Assembly: GCF_018314255.1 (NCBI RefSeq)
Contig: NZ_CP073066.1
Coordinates: forward strand, 744,001 to 808,000
Origin: Lentilactobacillus buchneri
Lineage (GTDB): Bacteria > Bacillota > Bacilli > Lactobacillales > Lactobacillaceae
Reading direction: 5' to 3'
DNA length: 64,000 nucleotides
The position numbers and the translations under genes are program-made. Below are positions 27,256 through 36,130 of the stretch, piece by piece. The notes below the pieces were generated by a model, which saw only the letters and a program-made list of their open reading frames with translations, was not told where the DNA came from and did no database searches. The stretch's first letter is position 1; the number at the start of each line of letters is the position of its first letter.

Positions 27256-28680
27256 TTACTGAATGTCAATAAACGGTAGTTGAAATAACGTTGCCAAATC
27301 CTTAATTTGTTGTTCTGAAGCAGTAAATGTCAAAACGGTATGGTGACCGCCGCCATTTTGAATCCACTCGGTTGCACCATGTTTCAGACCCATCTTTGGA
27401 GTCCAATATTGTTTGGCAATTGGCAGATATGGTGTCTTCTTAGTCGGTTTGTGGGCAGTCACGCCATAACCGATCATTCTAAATTCGGTTCCAAAGTCAG
27501 AAATGGTTACATCCATGGCATCGCCATCTATTCCGTCGAACACGAGGCGGGCTGGATCGTCCTTACCACCAATACCAAGTGGGTGAACTTCAACCCGTGG
27601 CTTATCACTGGCAATCGTTGGATCAACTTCCAGCATGTGCGAGCCCAAGATGGCTTCGTTGCCTTTGGTCAATTCCAAAGTGTAATCTTCCATAAAGACA
27701 GTCCGATCATTATGGGTCATAACCTTAAGTAAACGATCAAGCGCAGCGGTCTTCCAATCTCCTTCGCCGGCAAATCCATATCCTTCTGCCATTAACAACT
27801 GCACGGCCAGACCTGGGAGCTGTTCCATCCCGAACAAGTCTTCAAAGTTGGTTGAGAATGCTGTATAGCCACCCTTGTCAAGAAGATGCTTGATGCCAAA
27901 GTATTCCCGGATCTGGTAGCGAACGGAGTGCTCGTATTTTGCAGCATCATTATCACCCTGAACGAAGGTATACTTTTGTTGGAGTTCTTGGTACTTATTG
28001 TCGATATCAGTGTCAGAAACCGAATTGATTTCTTCAACCAAATTGCCAACTGGCCAGTAATCAACGGTCCAGCCGAATTGAATTTGACCCTGAATCTTGT
28101 CACCTTCTGTAACGGCAACATTTCGCATGGTGTCACCAAAACGGGCCACTTTGATGTTGAAACTTTCATTGTAAGCAACTGCAACATCTTCCCAATCGGC
28201 AATTTCTTGTTGAATTTCTGGGTCAGCCCAGTGACCATAAATGACCTTATTGTGCTTCTGAAGTCTTGCGTTGATGTAGCCGTACTCACGATCGCCATGG
28301 GCACTTTGGTTCAAGTTCATGTAATCAAAGTTGATGGTGTCATATGGAATATGATCCAAATATTGGGTAGCAAGATGCAGCAATGGCTTTTGCAGCAACT
28401 TAGTTCCGTGAATCCAGTTTTTAGCTGGGGAATAAGTGTGCATCCAAGTAATCACACCAGCGACCTTATCTGTATAATTGGCTTCCTTCATGACTGCTGT
28501 AATTTCATCAGCGGTGGTAGCGACAGCTTTAAATTTAATTGGGTAGGGAAGCTTGCCGGAAGCATTCAATTTGTTGATAATATCTTCCGTATCAGACCGA
28601 ACCTCGCCTAGTATTTCTTCGCCATAGAGGTGTTGGCTGCCAACAACGAACCAAAATTCATAATCAGGGACCTTAAGCAT
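27256..28680 (-). CDS. araA: L-arabinose isomerase
   Basis: A 474-residue enzyme converting L-arabinose to L-ribulose. N-terminal family signature [16 protein letters not shown]; catalytic Glu in [19 protein letters not shown] and in TLFMEDYT-type segment ([13 protein letters not shown]), plus C-terminal metal-binding His residues in SHMLEVDP and GGHHTVLT. Length matches AraA. GGAGAAAT RBS fixes ATG 28680 rather than the upstream in-frame ATG at 28707. No araB or araD is adjacent. An AraC-type regulator is divergent. It would process arabinose released by the GH127/GH51/GH27 locus near 46-55 kb. Confidence 0.95.
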   Translation of the reverse strand: MLKVPDYEFWFVVGSQHLYGEEILGEVRSDTEDIINKLNASGKLPYPIKFKAVATTADEITAVMKEANYTDKVAGVITWMHTYSPAKNWIHGTKLLQKPLLHLATQYLDHIPYDTINFDYMNLNQSAHGDREYGYINARLQKHNKVIYGHWADPEIQQEIADWEDVAVAYNESFNIKVARFGDTMRNVAVTEGDKIQGQIQFGWTVDYWPVGNLVEEINSVSDTDIDNKYQELQQKYTFVQGDNDAAKYEHSVRYQIREYFGIKHLLDKGGYTAFSTNFEDLFGMEQLPGLAVQLLMAEGYGFAGEGDWKTAALDRLLKVMTHNDRTVFMEDYTLELTKGNEAILGSHMLEVDPTIASDKPRVEVHPLGIGGKDDPARLVFDGIDGDAMDVTISDFGTEFRMIGYGVTAHKPTKKTPYLPIAKQYWTPKMGLKHGATEWIQNGGGHHTVLTFTASEQQIKDLATLFQLPFIDIQ

Positions 28681-28728
28681 TGATATTTCTCCTTCCGCAA
28701 CTTTCAAAATGGGGCGTTTGAAGTTGAC

Positions 28729-28750
28729 ATTTAATGAAAAATCATTAAAT
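28729..28750. promoter_or_regulatory. Inverted repeat in the araA leader, putative operator
   Basis: Perfect 9-bp arms ATTTAATGA and TCATTAAAT separated by AAAA, 49 bases upstream of the araA start. Suitable as an operator for a dimeric regulator (the divergent AraC protein, or an AraR-like protein elsewhere). Binding is inferred. Confidence 0.45.
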
Positions 28751-28930
28751 TTGATTGTATTATTGAACGTTGTTTCGCCTGTCTGTTCTAATTTCCAGAA
28801 CTTGGTTCATAAACGTTTCAACACAGTCATCATAAGGGAACACTGACTCGATAAATGCACGATATTGCATGAAAAAATATACATATTTGATAGTAAATGA
28901 TCACTATTTCAATCTTGAAAGGAATCTATT

Positions 28931-29752
28931 ATGAGAATCGCATTTAGCAACCTGAATGACACCATGCCCATTTCTTGCGAATCAATTGGCTATCACTGGC
29001 GGCAGTATCCAATATACCGGCCCAATGGCTACCGCTTTTTTCACTGGTTACAAACCGAAAGCAGCTCGGGAACCGTCAAAATTGATGGCCAGCAAATCCA
29101 TCTACTGCCAAACTCCGGCATTCTCATTCGCCCCACCGTTCCGCATTCTTATAGCGCCGACTCGGATGCCAAAGAATGGGATACTGCCTACATCACCTTT
29201 TACGGTCCACTTGCGAACTACCTGGTGAACTATCTGGACGTCGAGGACTATCGGGTGTTTGAAGATTTACCTGAAAACATTACCAATTTTATCCAAAGCA
29301 ACTACCGGGCATTTATCAACAATACAATTGCCGACCAAGCCAACCAATCAGTGCTGATCTATCGCTATTTGCTGCTGCTTCACCAAATGGATATCGTCCA
29401 TGGCCAACAAAGCAAATCCGATCCGATCGTTAACCGTATCACCAGCTTTTTGGAAAGTAATTATCAATTTAACATTACCAATCAAAGCATCAGTAACATC
29501 ACCGGCCTGTCGATTCCTTACCAGACGAATATTTTCCGGCAAAAATACGGCGTGACCCCACTTCAATATTTGTTTGACTATCGGATCCGGCAAGCTGCCT
29601 ATCTACTCGTCACCAGAAAGGATCTGCAAGTCCAAGAAGTGTCTGAGCAAGTTGGCTTCCCCGACACATCCAGATTCATTAATGCCTTCAGGAACTTTTA
29701 TGGGGTGACGCCTAAGCAGTATAGTAAGACGGCGTATCAGGGTAATAATTGA
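28931..29752 (+). CDS. AraC-family transcriptional regulator
   Basis: A 273-residue regulator. The N-terminal cupin-like sensor domain (about 15-120) has a conserved pocket pattern (GTVKIDGQQIHLLPNSGILIRP, PHSYSAD, WDTAYITFYGP). The C-terminal tandem HTH domain lies at about 170-268 (ITNQSISNITGLSIPYQTNIFRQKYGVTPLQYLFDYRI... EVSEQVGFPDTSRFINAFRNFYGVTPKQY). It diverges from araA with a 250-base shared control region, so activation or repression of araA by arabinose or an arabinoside is the likely role. RBS AAAGGAA. Followed by a long hairpin. Confidence 0.87.
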   Translation: MRIAFSNLNDTMPISCESIGYHWRQYPIYRPNGYRFFHWLQTESSSGTVKIDGQQIHLLPNSGILIRPTVPHSYSADSDAKEWDTAYITFYGPLANYLVNYLDVEDYRVFEDLPENITNFIQSNYRAFINNTIADQANQSVLIYRYLLLLHQMDIVHGQQSKSDPIVNRITSFLESNYQFNITNQSISNITGLSIPYQTNIFRQKYGVTPLQYLFDYRIRQAAYLLVTRKDLQVQEVSEQVGFPDTSRFINAFRNFYGVTPKQYSKTAYQGNN

Positions 29753-29825
29753 TGACGAAGGCTCAATTAAAAAGCAAGAAGTGACTTATAACGGAATGCC
29801 GGTTACTTAACGATTTGCAAAACAA

Positions 29826-29882
29826 AAAGTGAACCGAACCCCTTGAATTAGATTTCTCCAATTCAAGGGGTTCAGTTCACTT
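29826..29882 (+). terminator. Long terminator hairpin after the AraC-type gene
   Basis: Arms AAGTGAACCGAACCCCTTG... and ...CAAGGGGTTCAGTTCACTT pair over about 22 bp around AGATTTCTCC. The MarR remnant begins immediately afterwards. Confidence 0.7.
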
Positions 29883-30087
29883 AATCACAAGATCCGCTTC
29901 ACAAAAGGATAGTCGCTACAAAAAGATTTTGTTAACAAAACACGCCAACCGCTATGCAACTCGGATTGATCAATTTTATCAGCAAAATAACAAAGAATTA
30001 AGGCATGTTCTCGGTGACAAGAATACAGATACTCTTGTAGAAAATCTGCATCAAATTCAAAAATATTTTGATGATAAGCTGAATTGA
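29881..30087 (+). pseudogene. C-terminal remnant of a MarR-family regulator
   Basis: The plus-strand frame ending at TGA 30085-30087 reads LITRSASQKDSRYKKILLTK, then HANRYATRIDQFYQQNNKEL, and closes with a helix rich in Leu, His and Gln ending KYFDDKLN. This is the wing (S-x-x-D-x-R-x-K-x-I-x-L-T) and the C-terminal dimerisation helices of a MarR regulator. The wHTH N-terminus is missing, replaced by the hairpin at 29826-29882. There is no start codon or RBS. I conclude it is a truncated fossil; a terminator-like hairpin follows at 30155. Confidence 0.65.
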
Positions 30088-30154
30088 CAGACATTATGAT
30101 GATCTCTCAAAGATTAATAGATTAACTGGTAGAGCCTACTCCGACAATTTTCTA

Positions 30155-30214
30155 CGCCCTGAACAAACATCAGCAGCCCTGAACAGCTGATGTTCGTTCA
30201 GGGCTATTTTGTAG
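30155..30214 (+). terminator. Hairpin downstream of the MarR remnant
   Basis: GCCCTGAAC ... GTTCAGGGC outer arms with inner CATCAGC / GCTGATG arms, followed by TATTTT. Confidence 0.6.
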
Positions 30215-30289
30215 TGTTCTGATTATTACATGGCATAAAACATTTATTAACGGGAGCGTTAAAGATGAGCGAACCAGACTTTCGTGAAG

Positions 30290-30894
30290 TTAATCGCTCC
30301 TGCTTTTTGACTGATAAATTGGCAATAAAACATCATCAACTAACAATTCCAATTTGCGCTGCGTTAACGGCTGATTAGTAAAAAGTTGAAATCTTAGCCA
30401 ATCGAATGGTAGCAATGCAATCTCTTCAGGCAGATCTGTTTTTATGATCTCGCCTCTTTTTTTGCCCGTGTAAGAATGTGATCAAGAGCATTAAGATCGA
30501 TCGCATTTCCTTCGCTCATTAATTGTTGAATCGTCGTATTTTCTTCTTTAGTTGCTTCCCCCAGCAGTTCTGGAATACGGAAGTCCTTAAATGTTTGCAT
30601 ACTAATAATGAATCGTTGAAGCAGCTGCAATAAATCCTCGCGTAACGAATGACCAGTCAAAGTGAAATCATCCGTTCGGCCGTGATTTTCTGACGTTATC
30701 TTGTCCTGAATTGCGGCAACTGCCAGAGAGAATGGCGTCTGCCATCGACGATAAATAACAGATTTACTGGTGTTAGCCAAATCGGCCACATCAGCGAAAT
30801 TGAAACTTAAAAATCCCTTAGTTTTCAGAAGCTGTAAAGCTGCCTGATAAATCGCTTGTTCCAGTTCGGCACCCCGACGACGTTTTTGAACCAT
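30290..30894 (-). pseudogene. TetR-family repressor interrupted in an A7 tract
   Basis: The 5' frame (30894 to a stop at 30442) gives 150 residues with a TetR HTH at about 12-57 (FNFADVADLANTSKSVIYRRW). After the homopolymer A7 (complement of 30457-30463) the sequence changes frame: continuing in the shifted frame gives RGEIIKTDLPEEIALLPFD and then LTQRKLELLVDDVLLPIYQ, a typical TetR C-terminal dimerisation region, to a stop at 30290. Adding one A yields an intact protein of about 201 residues. It diverges from a DHA2 exporter, with matching operators between them. Either pseudogene, transcriptional slippage on A7/A8, or sequencing error. Confidence 0.75.
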
Positions 30895-30914
30895 AATGAT
30901 GACTCTCCTTTTTT

Positions 30915-30997
30915 AAGATACTTTAAGTATCTTATTGCATTTTTTATCTTCATAGTGTATTATATCAATTATTGTTTTAGGATACTAATAGTTTCTT
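30915..30997 (+). promoter_or_regulatory. Drug exporter promoter flanked by two TetR-type operators
   Basis: Operator 1 is AAGATACTTTAAGTATCTT (30915-30933, perfect palindrome around one base). Operator 2 is AGGATACTAATAGTTTCTT (30979-30997, an imperfect copy). Between them lie -35 TTGCAT (30935-30940) and -10 TATTAT (30958-30963) with 17-bp spacing, directed at the exporter at 31017. Operator 1 also lies 21 bases before the tetR start, so both genes could be controlled together. Confidence 0.7.
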
Positions 30998-31016
30998 ATT
31001 TAGGAGGAAAAATGTA

Positions 31017-32489
31017 ATGAATAAACAAATCCCAAAATCCACAATCATCATCGCTTGGGTTGTCGTCTTTGGTGCAATGGCCCCATTACTTGATTCAACA
31101 ATGATTAATATTGCTATTAATAAGTTAGTTAATAGTTTTAATAGTTCTGTCACAACAGTTCAATGGACCATTACCTGTTATGTCTTGGCAACTGGAATTG
31201 CTGTTCCGTTTTCAAGTTGGTTATTAAATAAATTTGATGGTAAACATGTCTTTATGCTCAGTGAAATCTTATTCGGCATCGGTTCCATTTTAGCCGCAGT
31301 TTCACCAAACATTCAATTTCTAATTGGAGCCCGCCTGGTTCAAGGCTTTGCTGGTGGCTTAATTATGCCGTTGCTAACCACCCTTTTAGTTCAAACTGCT
31401 GGTGCCGCCGTTATGGGGCAAATGATGGCAACGGTCGGTTTACCCATGATCTTGGGTCCTCTGATCGGGCCTGTCATCGGCGGGATTATTATTAAATTTT
31501 TGTCTTGGCAATGGATTTTTTGGATTAACGTTCCCGTAACCTTGACGTCACTCGGTTTAATTATTTGGAAAATGCCTAATTACCCTGCACAAAATAAATC
31601 CGCAAAATTAGATCTCATCGGAACACTGCTTCTGATTGGATCCAGCACCAGTATCATTTATGGGATGGTTAAAGCTGCCCACAAGGCCAATTTTAGCAAC
31701 CCGTCAACACTCACTTTTTTGGCAACGGGCGTTTCGCTGCTAATTATCTACGTTATTTGGGGCGCCATTCGGGGCGAAAAAGCAGTTATTCCGCTTAATT
31801 TGTTTAGACATGGGTCCTTCAATGGATCAGTTATTGGCTTGTTTATTGCTGGAACTGTTCTTAATGGTGCCATGTTATTGTTACCACTCTTTTTCCAGAA
31901 CGTGCGTCATATGAGTGTCTTGATGGCCTCACTGGCGTTGATCCCCCAAGGATTGGGGATGTTGATTTCCCGCCCACTCACCGGCCGATTGACCGATTCA
32001 ATTGGTGCAAAATATGTCGTTCTTGTCAGTGTGTTTATTGCTTTTGTTGGTACGATTCCTTTTTACTGGATCACCCAAAGCACACCGTACTGGATCATTG
32101 CCGTTGTTCTGCTGGTTCGTGGAATTGGGGCCGGTGGTATTTTGACGCCATTGATGGCTGACTCTTATTCCGGAATGAGGATCGACCAAATTTCGAGCGC
32201 CACAATCGGTTCACGGATCTTGCAAAACATCGGCAGTGCCTTTGGTTCAGCATTAGTTACAACTGTCGTAACTGCTTTTTCAGCTTCGCACGTTAAAAGC
32301 TTTCAGCATCAATTAAAAACGGGTAGCCTCAAACCGGCATCAGGGCAATTGGCTGCTTTTATCCACCAACATTTAGTTGCTATTCGACTTGACGCATTTC
32401 AACAGGGATTTTTAATGATTTCCCTGGCAGCACTGTTGATCATTCTGCCGACCCTACTACTTTCTAACAAAATGAAATCAAAAGAATAA
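31017..32489 (+). CDS. DHA2-family (EmrB/QacA) multidrug MFS exporter
   Basis: A 490-residue protein with 14 predicted helices. N-terminal DHA motif D1 (LLDSTMINIAINKL) near residue 24, motif A region, and motif C-like GGLIMPLL / GPLIGPVIGGIIIKF near 110-150, typical of drug:H+ antiporters. Divergent from the tetR gene and preceded by a promoter with two operators, which predicts drug-inducible expression; because the tetR frame is broken the pump may be constitutive. RBS GGAGGA at 31001-31006 precedes the ATG. AT-richer than neighbouring genes. A small membrane protein gene follows at 68 bases. Confidence 0.88.
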   Translation: MNKQIPKSTIIIAWVVVFGAMAPLLDSTMINIAINKLVNSFNSSVTTVQWTITCYVLATGIAVPFSSWLLNKFDGKHVFMLSEILFGIGSILAAVSPNIQFLIGARLVQGFAGGLIMPLLTTLLVQTAGAAVMGQMMATVGLPMILGPLIGPVIGGIIIKFLSWQWIFWINVPVTLTSLGLIIWKMPNYPAQNKSAKLDLIGTLLLIGSSTSIIYGMVKAAHKANFSNPSTLTFLATGVSLLIIYVIWGAIRGEKAVIPLNLFRHGSFNGSVIGLFIAGTVLNGAMLLLPLFFQNVRHMSVLMASLALIPQGLGMLISRPLTGRLTDSIGAKYVVLVSVFIAFVGTIPFYWITQSTPYWIIAVVLLVRGIGAGGILTPLMADSYSGMRIDQISSATIGSRILQNIGSAFGSALVTTVVTAFSASHVKSFQHQLKTGSLKPASGQLAAFIHQHLVAIRLDAFQQGFLMISLAALLIILPTLLLSNKMKSKE

Positions 32490-32556
32490 GCAGATGCAGG
32501 TTGCCAAACTACGTGAAGTATTCAAGAGCCTCGCCTGAAGGAAGGTTGATTCGATC

Positions 32557-33072
32557 ATGAAAAACGATATCTTAACAATCATTCATGGGTGGTACATTGC
32601 CCTTGGCGTTGTCCTATGGCTTACACTCGTTACAATTTTTGTTTCGAAACGATACCTCAGCAGCTCCCCGGTTAATTGGGCTAAATTGTATTTAACTCCT
32701 ATACTATTTATTGTATTTGGTATTGAGAAAATCGTCCGCTTTCGACATTTGGCCGCCACTTTAACAATTTTCTTAGTGATTATTGTGTTAGCCAGTTTCT
32801 TTGGTGCTCACTTGGCCTACAAATACCAATCTTTTTTCTGGCGAGAAAATCAAATCAAAATGATTGGCGGCAAATACGCGATTAGTTTAATGATTATGAA
32901 TGTCATCGTGATCCTGCTGATTAATTTCCATGGTTGGGTAAACCCTGAAAGTTATGAGACTTGGTCATATACATTAACCTATGCAATCACTTCGGCAATT
33001 GTTAAGGGGTTGTTAATTGGCCAATCGGTTAATATGTGGTGGCATTTGAAGGTATTGCCTAAGAAGCTGTAA
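32557..33072 (+). CDS. Small integral membrane protein, unknown function
   Basis: A 171-residue protein with about five hydrophobic helices (WYIALGVVLWLTLVTIFV; LTPILFIVFGI; LTIFLVIIVLASFFGAHLAY; ISLMIMNVIVILLI; a C-terminal one around AITSAIVKGLLIG). No family recognised with confidence. Follows the exporter in the same direction with RBS AAGGAAGG, so it may be in the same transcript. A strong bidirectional terminator follows. Confidence 0.65.
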   Translation: MKNDILTIIHGWYIALGVVLWLTLVTIFVSKRYLSSSPVNWAKLYLTPILFIVFGIEKIVRFRHLAATLTIFLVIIVLASFFGAHLAYKYQSFFWRENQIKMIGGKYAISLMIMNVIVILLINFHGWVNPESYETWSYTLTYAITSAIVKGLLIGQSVNMWWHLKVLPKKL

Positions 33073-33096
33073 CCGTTAGTTGATCATAATTAACAC

Positions 33097-33157
33097 AAAA
33101 ATGAGCTGTGTCCTCGAAGATAACAGAAAGAATTCGAGGACACAACTCATTTTTTGT
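33097..33157. terminator. Bidirectional terminator between membrane protein gene and DUF4143 gene
   Basis: AAATGAGCTGTGTCCTCGAA and TTCGAGGACACAACTCATTT form a 20-bp stem with one mismatch (G-A); T-runs lie on both sides. Confidence 0.8.
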
Positions 33158-33235
33158 TTGATAGGCTTCGGATTTGGAGACCTATCTTGGTAAAAGTCGG
33201 CAATCTCAAGAGGGAAAAGAAAGTCAGTCAACCAA

Positions 33236-33319
33236 AATCTCATTGAACTGAGAGGTACTTCTTGAAAGACATTTCATCTTTACGCAGACATTCAACATGT
33301 CTACAAAGACTACACTCCA
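33236..33319. repeat. Left flank repeat L, copy A
   Basis: An 84-bp sequence beginning AATCTCATTGAACTGAG and ending TCTACAAAGACTACACTCCA; about 88 percent identical by eye to 38491-38574. The last ten bases of copy A include the final codons and stop of the DUF4143 gene (GGA GTG TAG on the minus strand). Confidence 0.75.
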
Positions 33320-34584
33320 AGCATCGCAATTGGTAATACATGTACCCGATCCTGCCGTGTATATGCAAACTGACTAGTATTCAAAAGAACCTTGGTCACG
33401 TCAAATTCACTCTTGACCAAATCTTCAAACCAATTCAAGTGACGAACATAGTCGTCTTTGGCTTCCGGATCCGCCTTAACTTCAAATAAAATGAGGGATT
33501 TACCTTTCTGCAAAATGAAGTCAACTTCTCGAGTCCCTTGGTGATTTCTAAATTGAGATAAGTTAGCATCATTAGCGTCCGCGTATACTACTAAACTTTG
33601 GTAAACCAAAGATTCCAATAATTGGCCAAGTAACGTTTGATTGAATTTGCCAACATATTTTGGAACCTGATAAGTTTCTAACTGCTCACGATTTACTCCC
33701 AACAATTTAAGAGCGATAGCAGGATCGAGCATATAGTGCTTTGGCGCCTTTGCTAAATTAGAATAGATTTTACCGACAGCTAAAAATGGAGGTACTTCGT
33801 CAATAATATATAGAATTTCCAAGGCTTCTCGATAGTTCATTGCCGTTGGCTTACTCGGAGCTTCACCACTATTTGCCATTGCTGCGTTAATAATTGTCTG
33901 AAACTTTGTCGTTGTTCCGATTGAGGCTGAGTAAGCTTTCAACCACGCCAGCAAACTTTCAGGTTTTTGTATTTTAAACCCATTTTCTTCAAAGTCATGC
34001 TCAGCAATATTATCAATGTAGCTTTGTAATAATAAGTCTCGGGCATGTGGTGCTTTCAAGCGAATACCAGGAAAACCTGATTTGAATATTTCATCCAAGT
34101 AATCGTTAATATTATTCTGAGTTTGCCCAGAAATCTTGCCTTCTTTGGACAACTCAAACAAACGCTGAATGGAAATATATTGTTTAGACATCCCCCGTTC
34201 TTCAATCGTATACGGCCGTAACTTCATTCTTATGATTCGGCCTGCACCACTATGGATTCGTGAATTAACACGAATACTACTTCCTGTGAAAAGAACACTA
34301 CCATTTGGTAATCCACTGTCAACTTGATGACGAACAAAGGACCAAAGCTCTGGGGCAAGCTGCCACTCATCTAATAAGACTGGCTTTTCATCCCTCAATA
34401 TAACATCTGGATCTCCCTTTAACATCAATCTCATTGTTTCATTGTCTAGACTGTAGATTGTTTTTGCTAATTGTAAACAAGTTTCAGTTTTTCCAACTGC
34501 TTTGGCTCCCTCTACTAAAATTGCAGGAAGCTCCATCAGATTTCGCTTTAATGGTTCATCAATAATTCTTTTTTCATACACCAC
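33310..34584 (-). CDS. AAA+ ATPase with DUF4143 domain
   Basis: A 424-residue protein of the AAA_14/DUF4143 family. Walker A GAKAVGKT at about residues 26-33, Walker B VLLDEWQL near 70, sensor-type LFTGSS near 98, DUF4143 wHTH-like region at about 190-340 and a C-terminal PD-(D/E)xK-like patch (GTREVDFILQKGK...LFEVKAD) near 350-375. The family is widespread in bacteria and archaea, often in variable genome regions, with no settled function. Start at GTG 34584, GGTGGG upstream. The promoter overlaps an array of four iterated sites. The flanks of this gene are duplicated around the 950-residue adhesin near 39-42 kb. Confidence 0.85.
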   Translation of the reverse strand: MVYEKRIIDEPLKRNLMELPAILVEGAKAVGKTETCLQLAKTIYSLDNETMRLMLKGDPDVILRDEKPVLLDEWQLAPELWSFVRHQVDSGLPNGSVLFTGSSIRVNSRIHSGAGRIIRMKLRPYTIEERGMSKQYISIQRLFELSKEGKISGQTQNNINDYLDEIFKSGFPGIRLKAPHARDLLLQSYIDNIAEHDFEENGFKIQKPESLLAWLKAYSASIGTTTKFQTIINAAMANSGEAPSKPTAMNYREALEILYIIDEVPPFLAVGKIYSNLAKAPKHYMLDPAIALKLLGVNREQLETYQVPKYVGKFNQTLLGQLLESLVYQSLVVYADANDANLSQFRNHQGTREVDFILQKGKSLILFEVKADPEAKDDYVRHLNWFEDLVKSEFDVTKVLLNTSQFAYTRQDRVHVLPIAMLGV

Positions 34585-34639
34585 TAATCACCCACCTTGG
34601 CATTTAGAAGGATTATATTTTATCTTTTTTGAACGCTAT

Positions 34640-34724
34640 ATTTTACCAAAATCATATCTTATATTTTACCATTTTGCAACCATCCGTTTTACTTTTTTGA
34701 GAGATATATTTGACTATTTTGCAA
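34640..34724 (-). promoter_or_regulatory. Four-iteron operator array over the DUF4143 promoter
   Basis: Imperfect 17-bp repeats starting at 34640 (partial), 34663, 34686 and 34708, spaced 23, 23 and 22 bp. Plus-strand forms: ATTTTACCATTTTGCAA, GTTTTACTTTTTTGAGA, ATTTGACTATTTTGCAA. On the minus strand a promoter TTGCAA (34674-34679) / 17 bp / TATGAT (34651-34656) lies inside the array. Spacing close to two helical turns suggests cooperative binding on one DNA face, probably autoregulation. Confidence 0.65.
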
Positions 34725-34845
34725 GCAAATTTTTCAGTGTTGGATTTTATAAGATTTTTTCGCTTGTATTGACGCTCAGCTATGTACATAAAGACAACAA
34801 AAAGCCGCCTCTCAGCGACTTTCTTTGATAGACTCAATTCTTGAC
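34663..34845. repeat. Right flank repeat R, copy A
   Basis: About 180 bp containing three iterons, an AT-rich spacer and a minus-strand hairpin AGTCGC / GCGGCT followed by TTTTTG (34798-34824). Homologous, with scattered differences, to 41959-42135. Between 34845 and the next gene at 35131 I see no coding sequence or known motif. Confidence 0.7.
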
Positions 34846-35130
34846 TTCAGAAGAATAACCAAGTGAAAAGGGATGCCGGCAATTGGACATGCTTTTCTTC
34901 ATTTTGTAATTAATGCTTGTACAACCAAGTATAACTTTTAAATGAGTATGAGAACGCATTCTTCATCCCACTGCCCCAATGGTAAACATCCACTGGAGAT
35001 TAAGTCGTTCTCCTCTGGTAAAATGGCCGACATCCTACTGAGTACAGAACTTCTAAATCCTACTACAGGGATCAATCCTTTTTTCTGGAGTAGGCATATT
35101 CTGCTGTAATATGGCACAACAATTTAAAAC

Positions 35131-36054
35131 TCAGATAAGCCGATTACACAAGTCACCATATGCTTGTACAATAACTCCCGGAGCCTCCGAGACCACTTGA
35201 GTGTTAATTCTCAAATTAAATAAAGCCTGGTTTTCACCGATACTATTTGCTAAAACATTGATTGCTTTCCCAGTGGCTTTATCGACATCACCTAGCGGAT
35301 TGACAACGTTCCAGGTACTGCCAGAACCATAAATCATAGTTTCATATTCGTAGCCCGCCGGTATTGGACTCATGCTGATAATTGTTTTCCCCGCTGGATA
35401 AGTCAATTTAGTGATCCCCACTTGACCAATTCCTTGTTTATCACCACTAGAATTATTCATCGACTGAAATAGTGCATTCCTTTCTTTAAGTTGCTGCTGC
35501 TTTTTTAAGGCCTTAGCATCTGCGGTCTTAATACGCTGTTCGATCTCTTCCCTGGCTGCCTGTCGTTCTTGTTCTTCTTGGTGCGCTTCCAGTAATTTAT
35601 AAAATTGTTCATAATGACTTATCGTCTCATTCAACAAGGGCAAGAATTCATTAGTGATAAATGTGACATCTTCTGCGGTATTAGCATACATTTTTAAATC
35701 AGATTTAAGTCCTGTAACGTCAACCTGAACATAGGTTTCTTTGGAATTCGTTTGAAGTAAAGTGTGGGCGTCAACATACTTAAACCAATCATATGGCTTG
35801 CCTTCGTATGCTGAAAACGCAAAGAAGTTGGTAATCACATATGTATCGTCACGTAATAACCGATGATGCTGATTTACATAGACTCCCAAAACACGGTACT
35901 GATCATAGAAATTATCAATCTTTTGAAATGTTTCAAATTCAGCATTACTATAATCCAATATGTTTTTCTTCTTTGCAATGACCTTATTCATCAGTGTCCT
36001 AGCTATTCCCAAAGCTTTATTTTCATCTTCCATATTAGTCACAATCGCCATCAT
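35131..36054 (-). CDS. Uncharacterised cytosolic protein with coiled coil and YbjQ-like end
   Basis: About 307 residues (317 if the ATG at 36084 is used; the ATG at 36054 has a GGAG six bases upstream and is preferred). Residues to about 160 are mixed alpha/beta without a recognised family. A Lys/Glu/Gln coiled coil lies at about 165-205 (EEQERQAAREEIEQRIKTAD). The C-terminal 90 residues (IPAGYEYETMIYGSGSTWN ... LANSIGENQALFNLRINTQVV ... VIVQAYG) loosely resemble the YbjQ/PF01906 fold. No signal peptide. Flanking genes on this strand are secreted proteins. Function unknown. Confidence 0.6.
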   Translation of the reverse strand: MMAIVTNMEDENKALGIARTLMNKVIAKKKNILDYSNAEFETFQKIDNFYDQYRVLGVYVNQHHRLLRDDTYVITNFFAFSAYEGKPYDWFKYVDAHTLLQTNSKETYVQVDVTGLKSDLKMYANTAEDVTFITNEFLPLLNETISHYEQFYKLLEAHQEEQERQAAREEIEQRIKTADAKALKKQQQLKERNALFQSMNNSSGDKQGIGQVGITKLTYPAGKTIISMSPIPAGYEYETMIYGSGSTWNVVNPLGDVDKATGKAINVLANSIGENQALFNLRINTQVVSEAPGVIVQAYGDLCNRLI

Positions 36055-36130
36055 ATCCATCTCCATTCTGTCCAAAACATCCACTTAACTAACGATTACC
36101 TGGACGCTTAATCAAAATTGGTGACCATTT

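Noticed and set aside
27886..28611. 241-residue plus-strand open frame opposite araA
   Set aside because: Fully antisense to the conserved araA gene; its composition reflects codon bias of the real gene.
28800..28830. cre box candidate around the AACGTTT sequence upstream of araA
   Set aside because: Spacing within TGAAACGTTTATGA is one base short of the cre consensus on either strand.
29885..30094. 69-residue minus-strand open frame
   Set aside because: It is the antisense shadow of the MarR remnant, whose plus-strand translation shows clear family features; the minus frame has no RBS or recognisable content.
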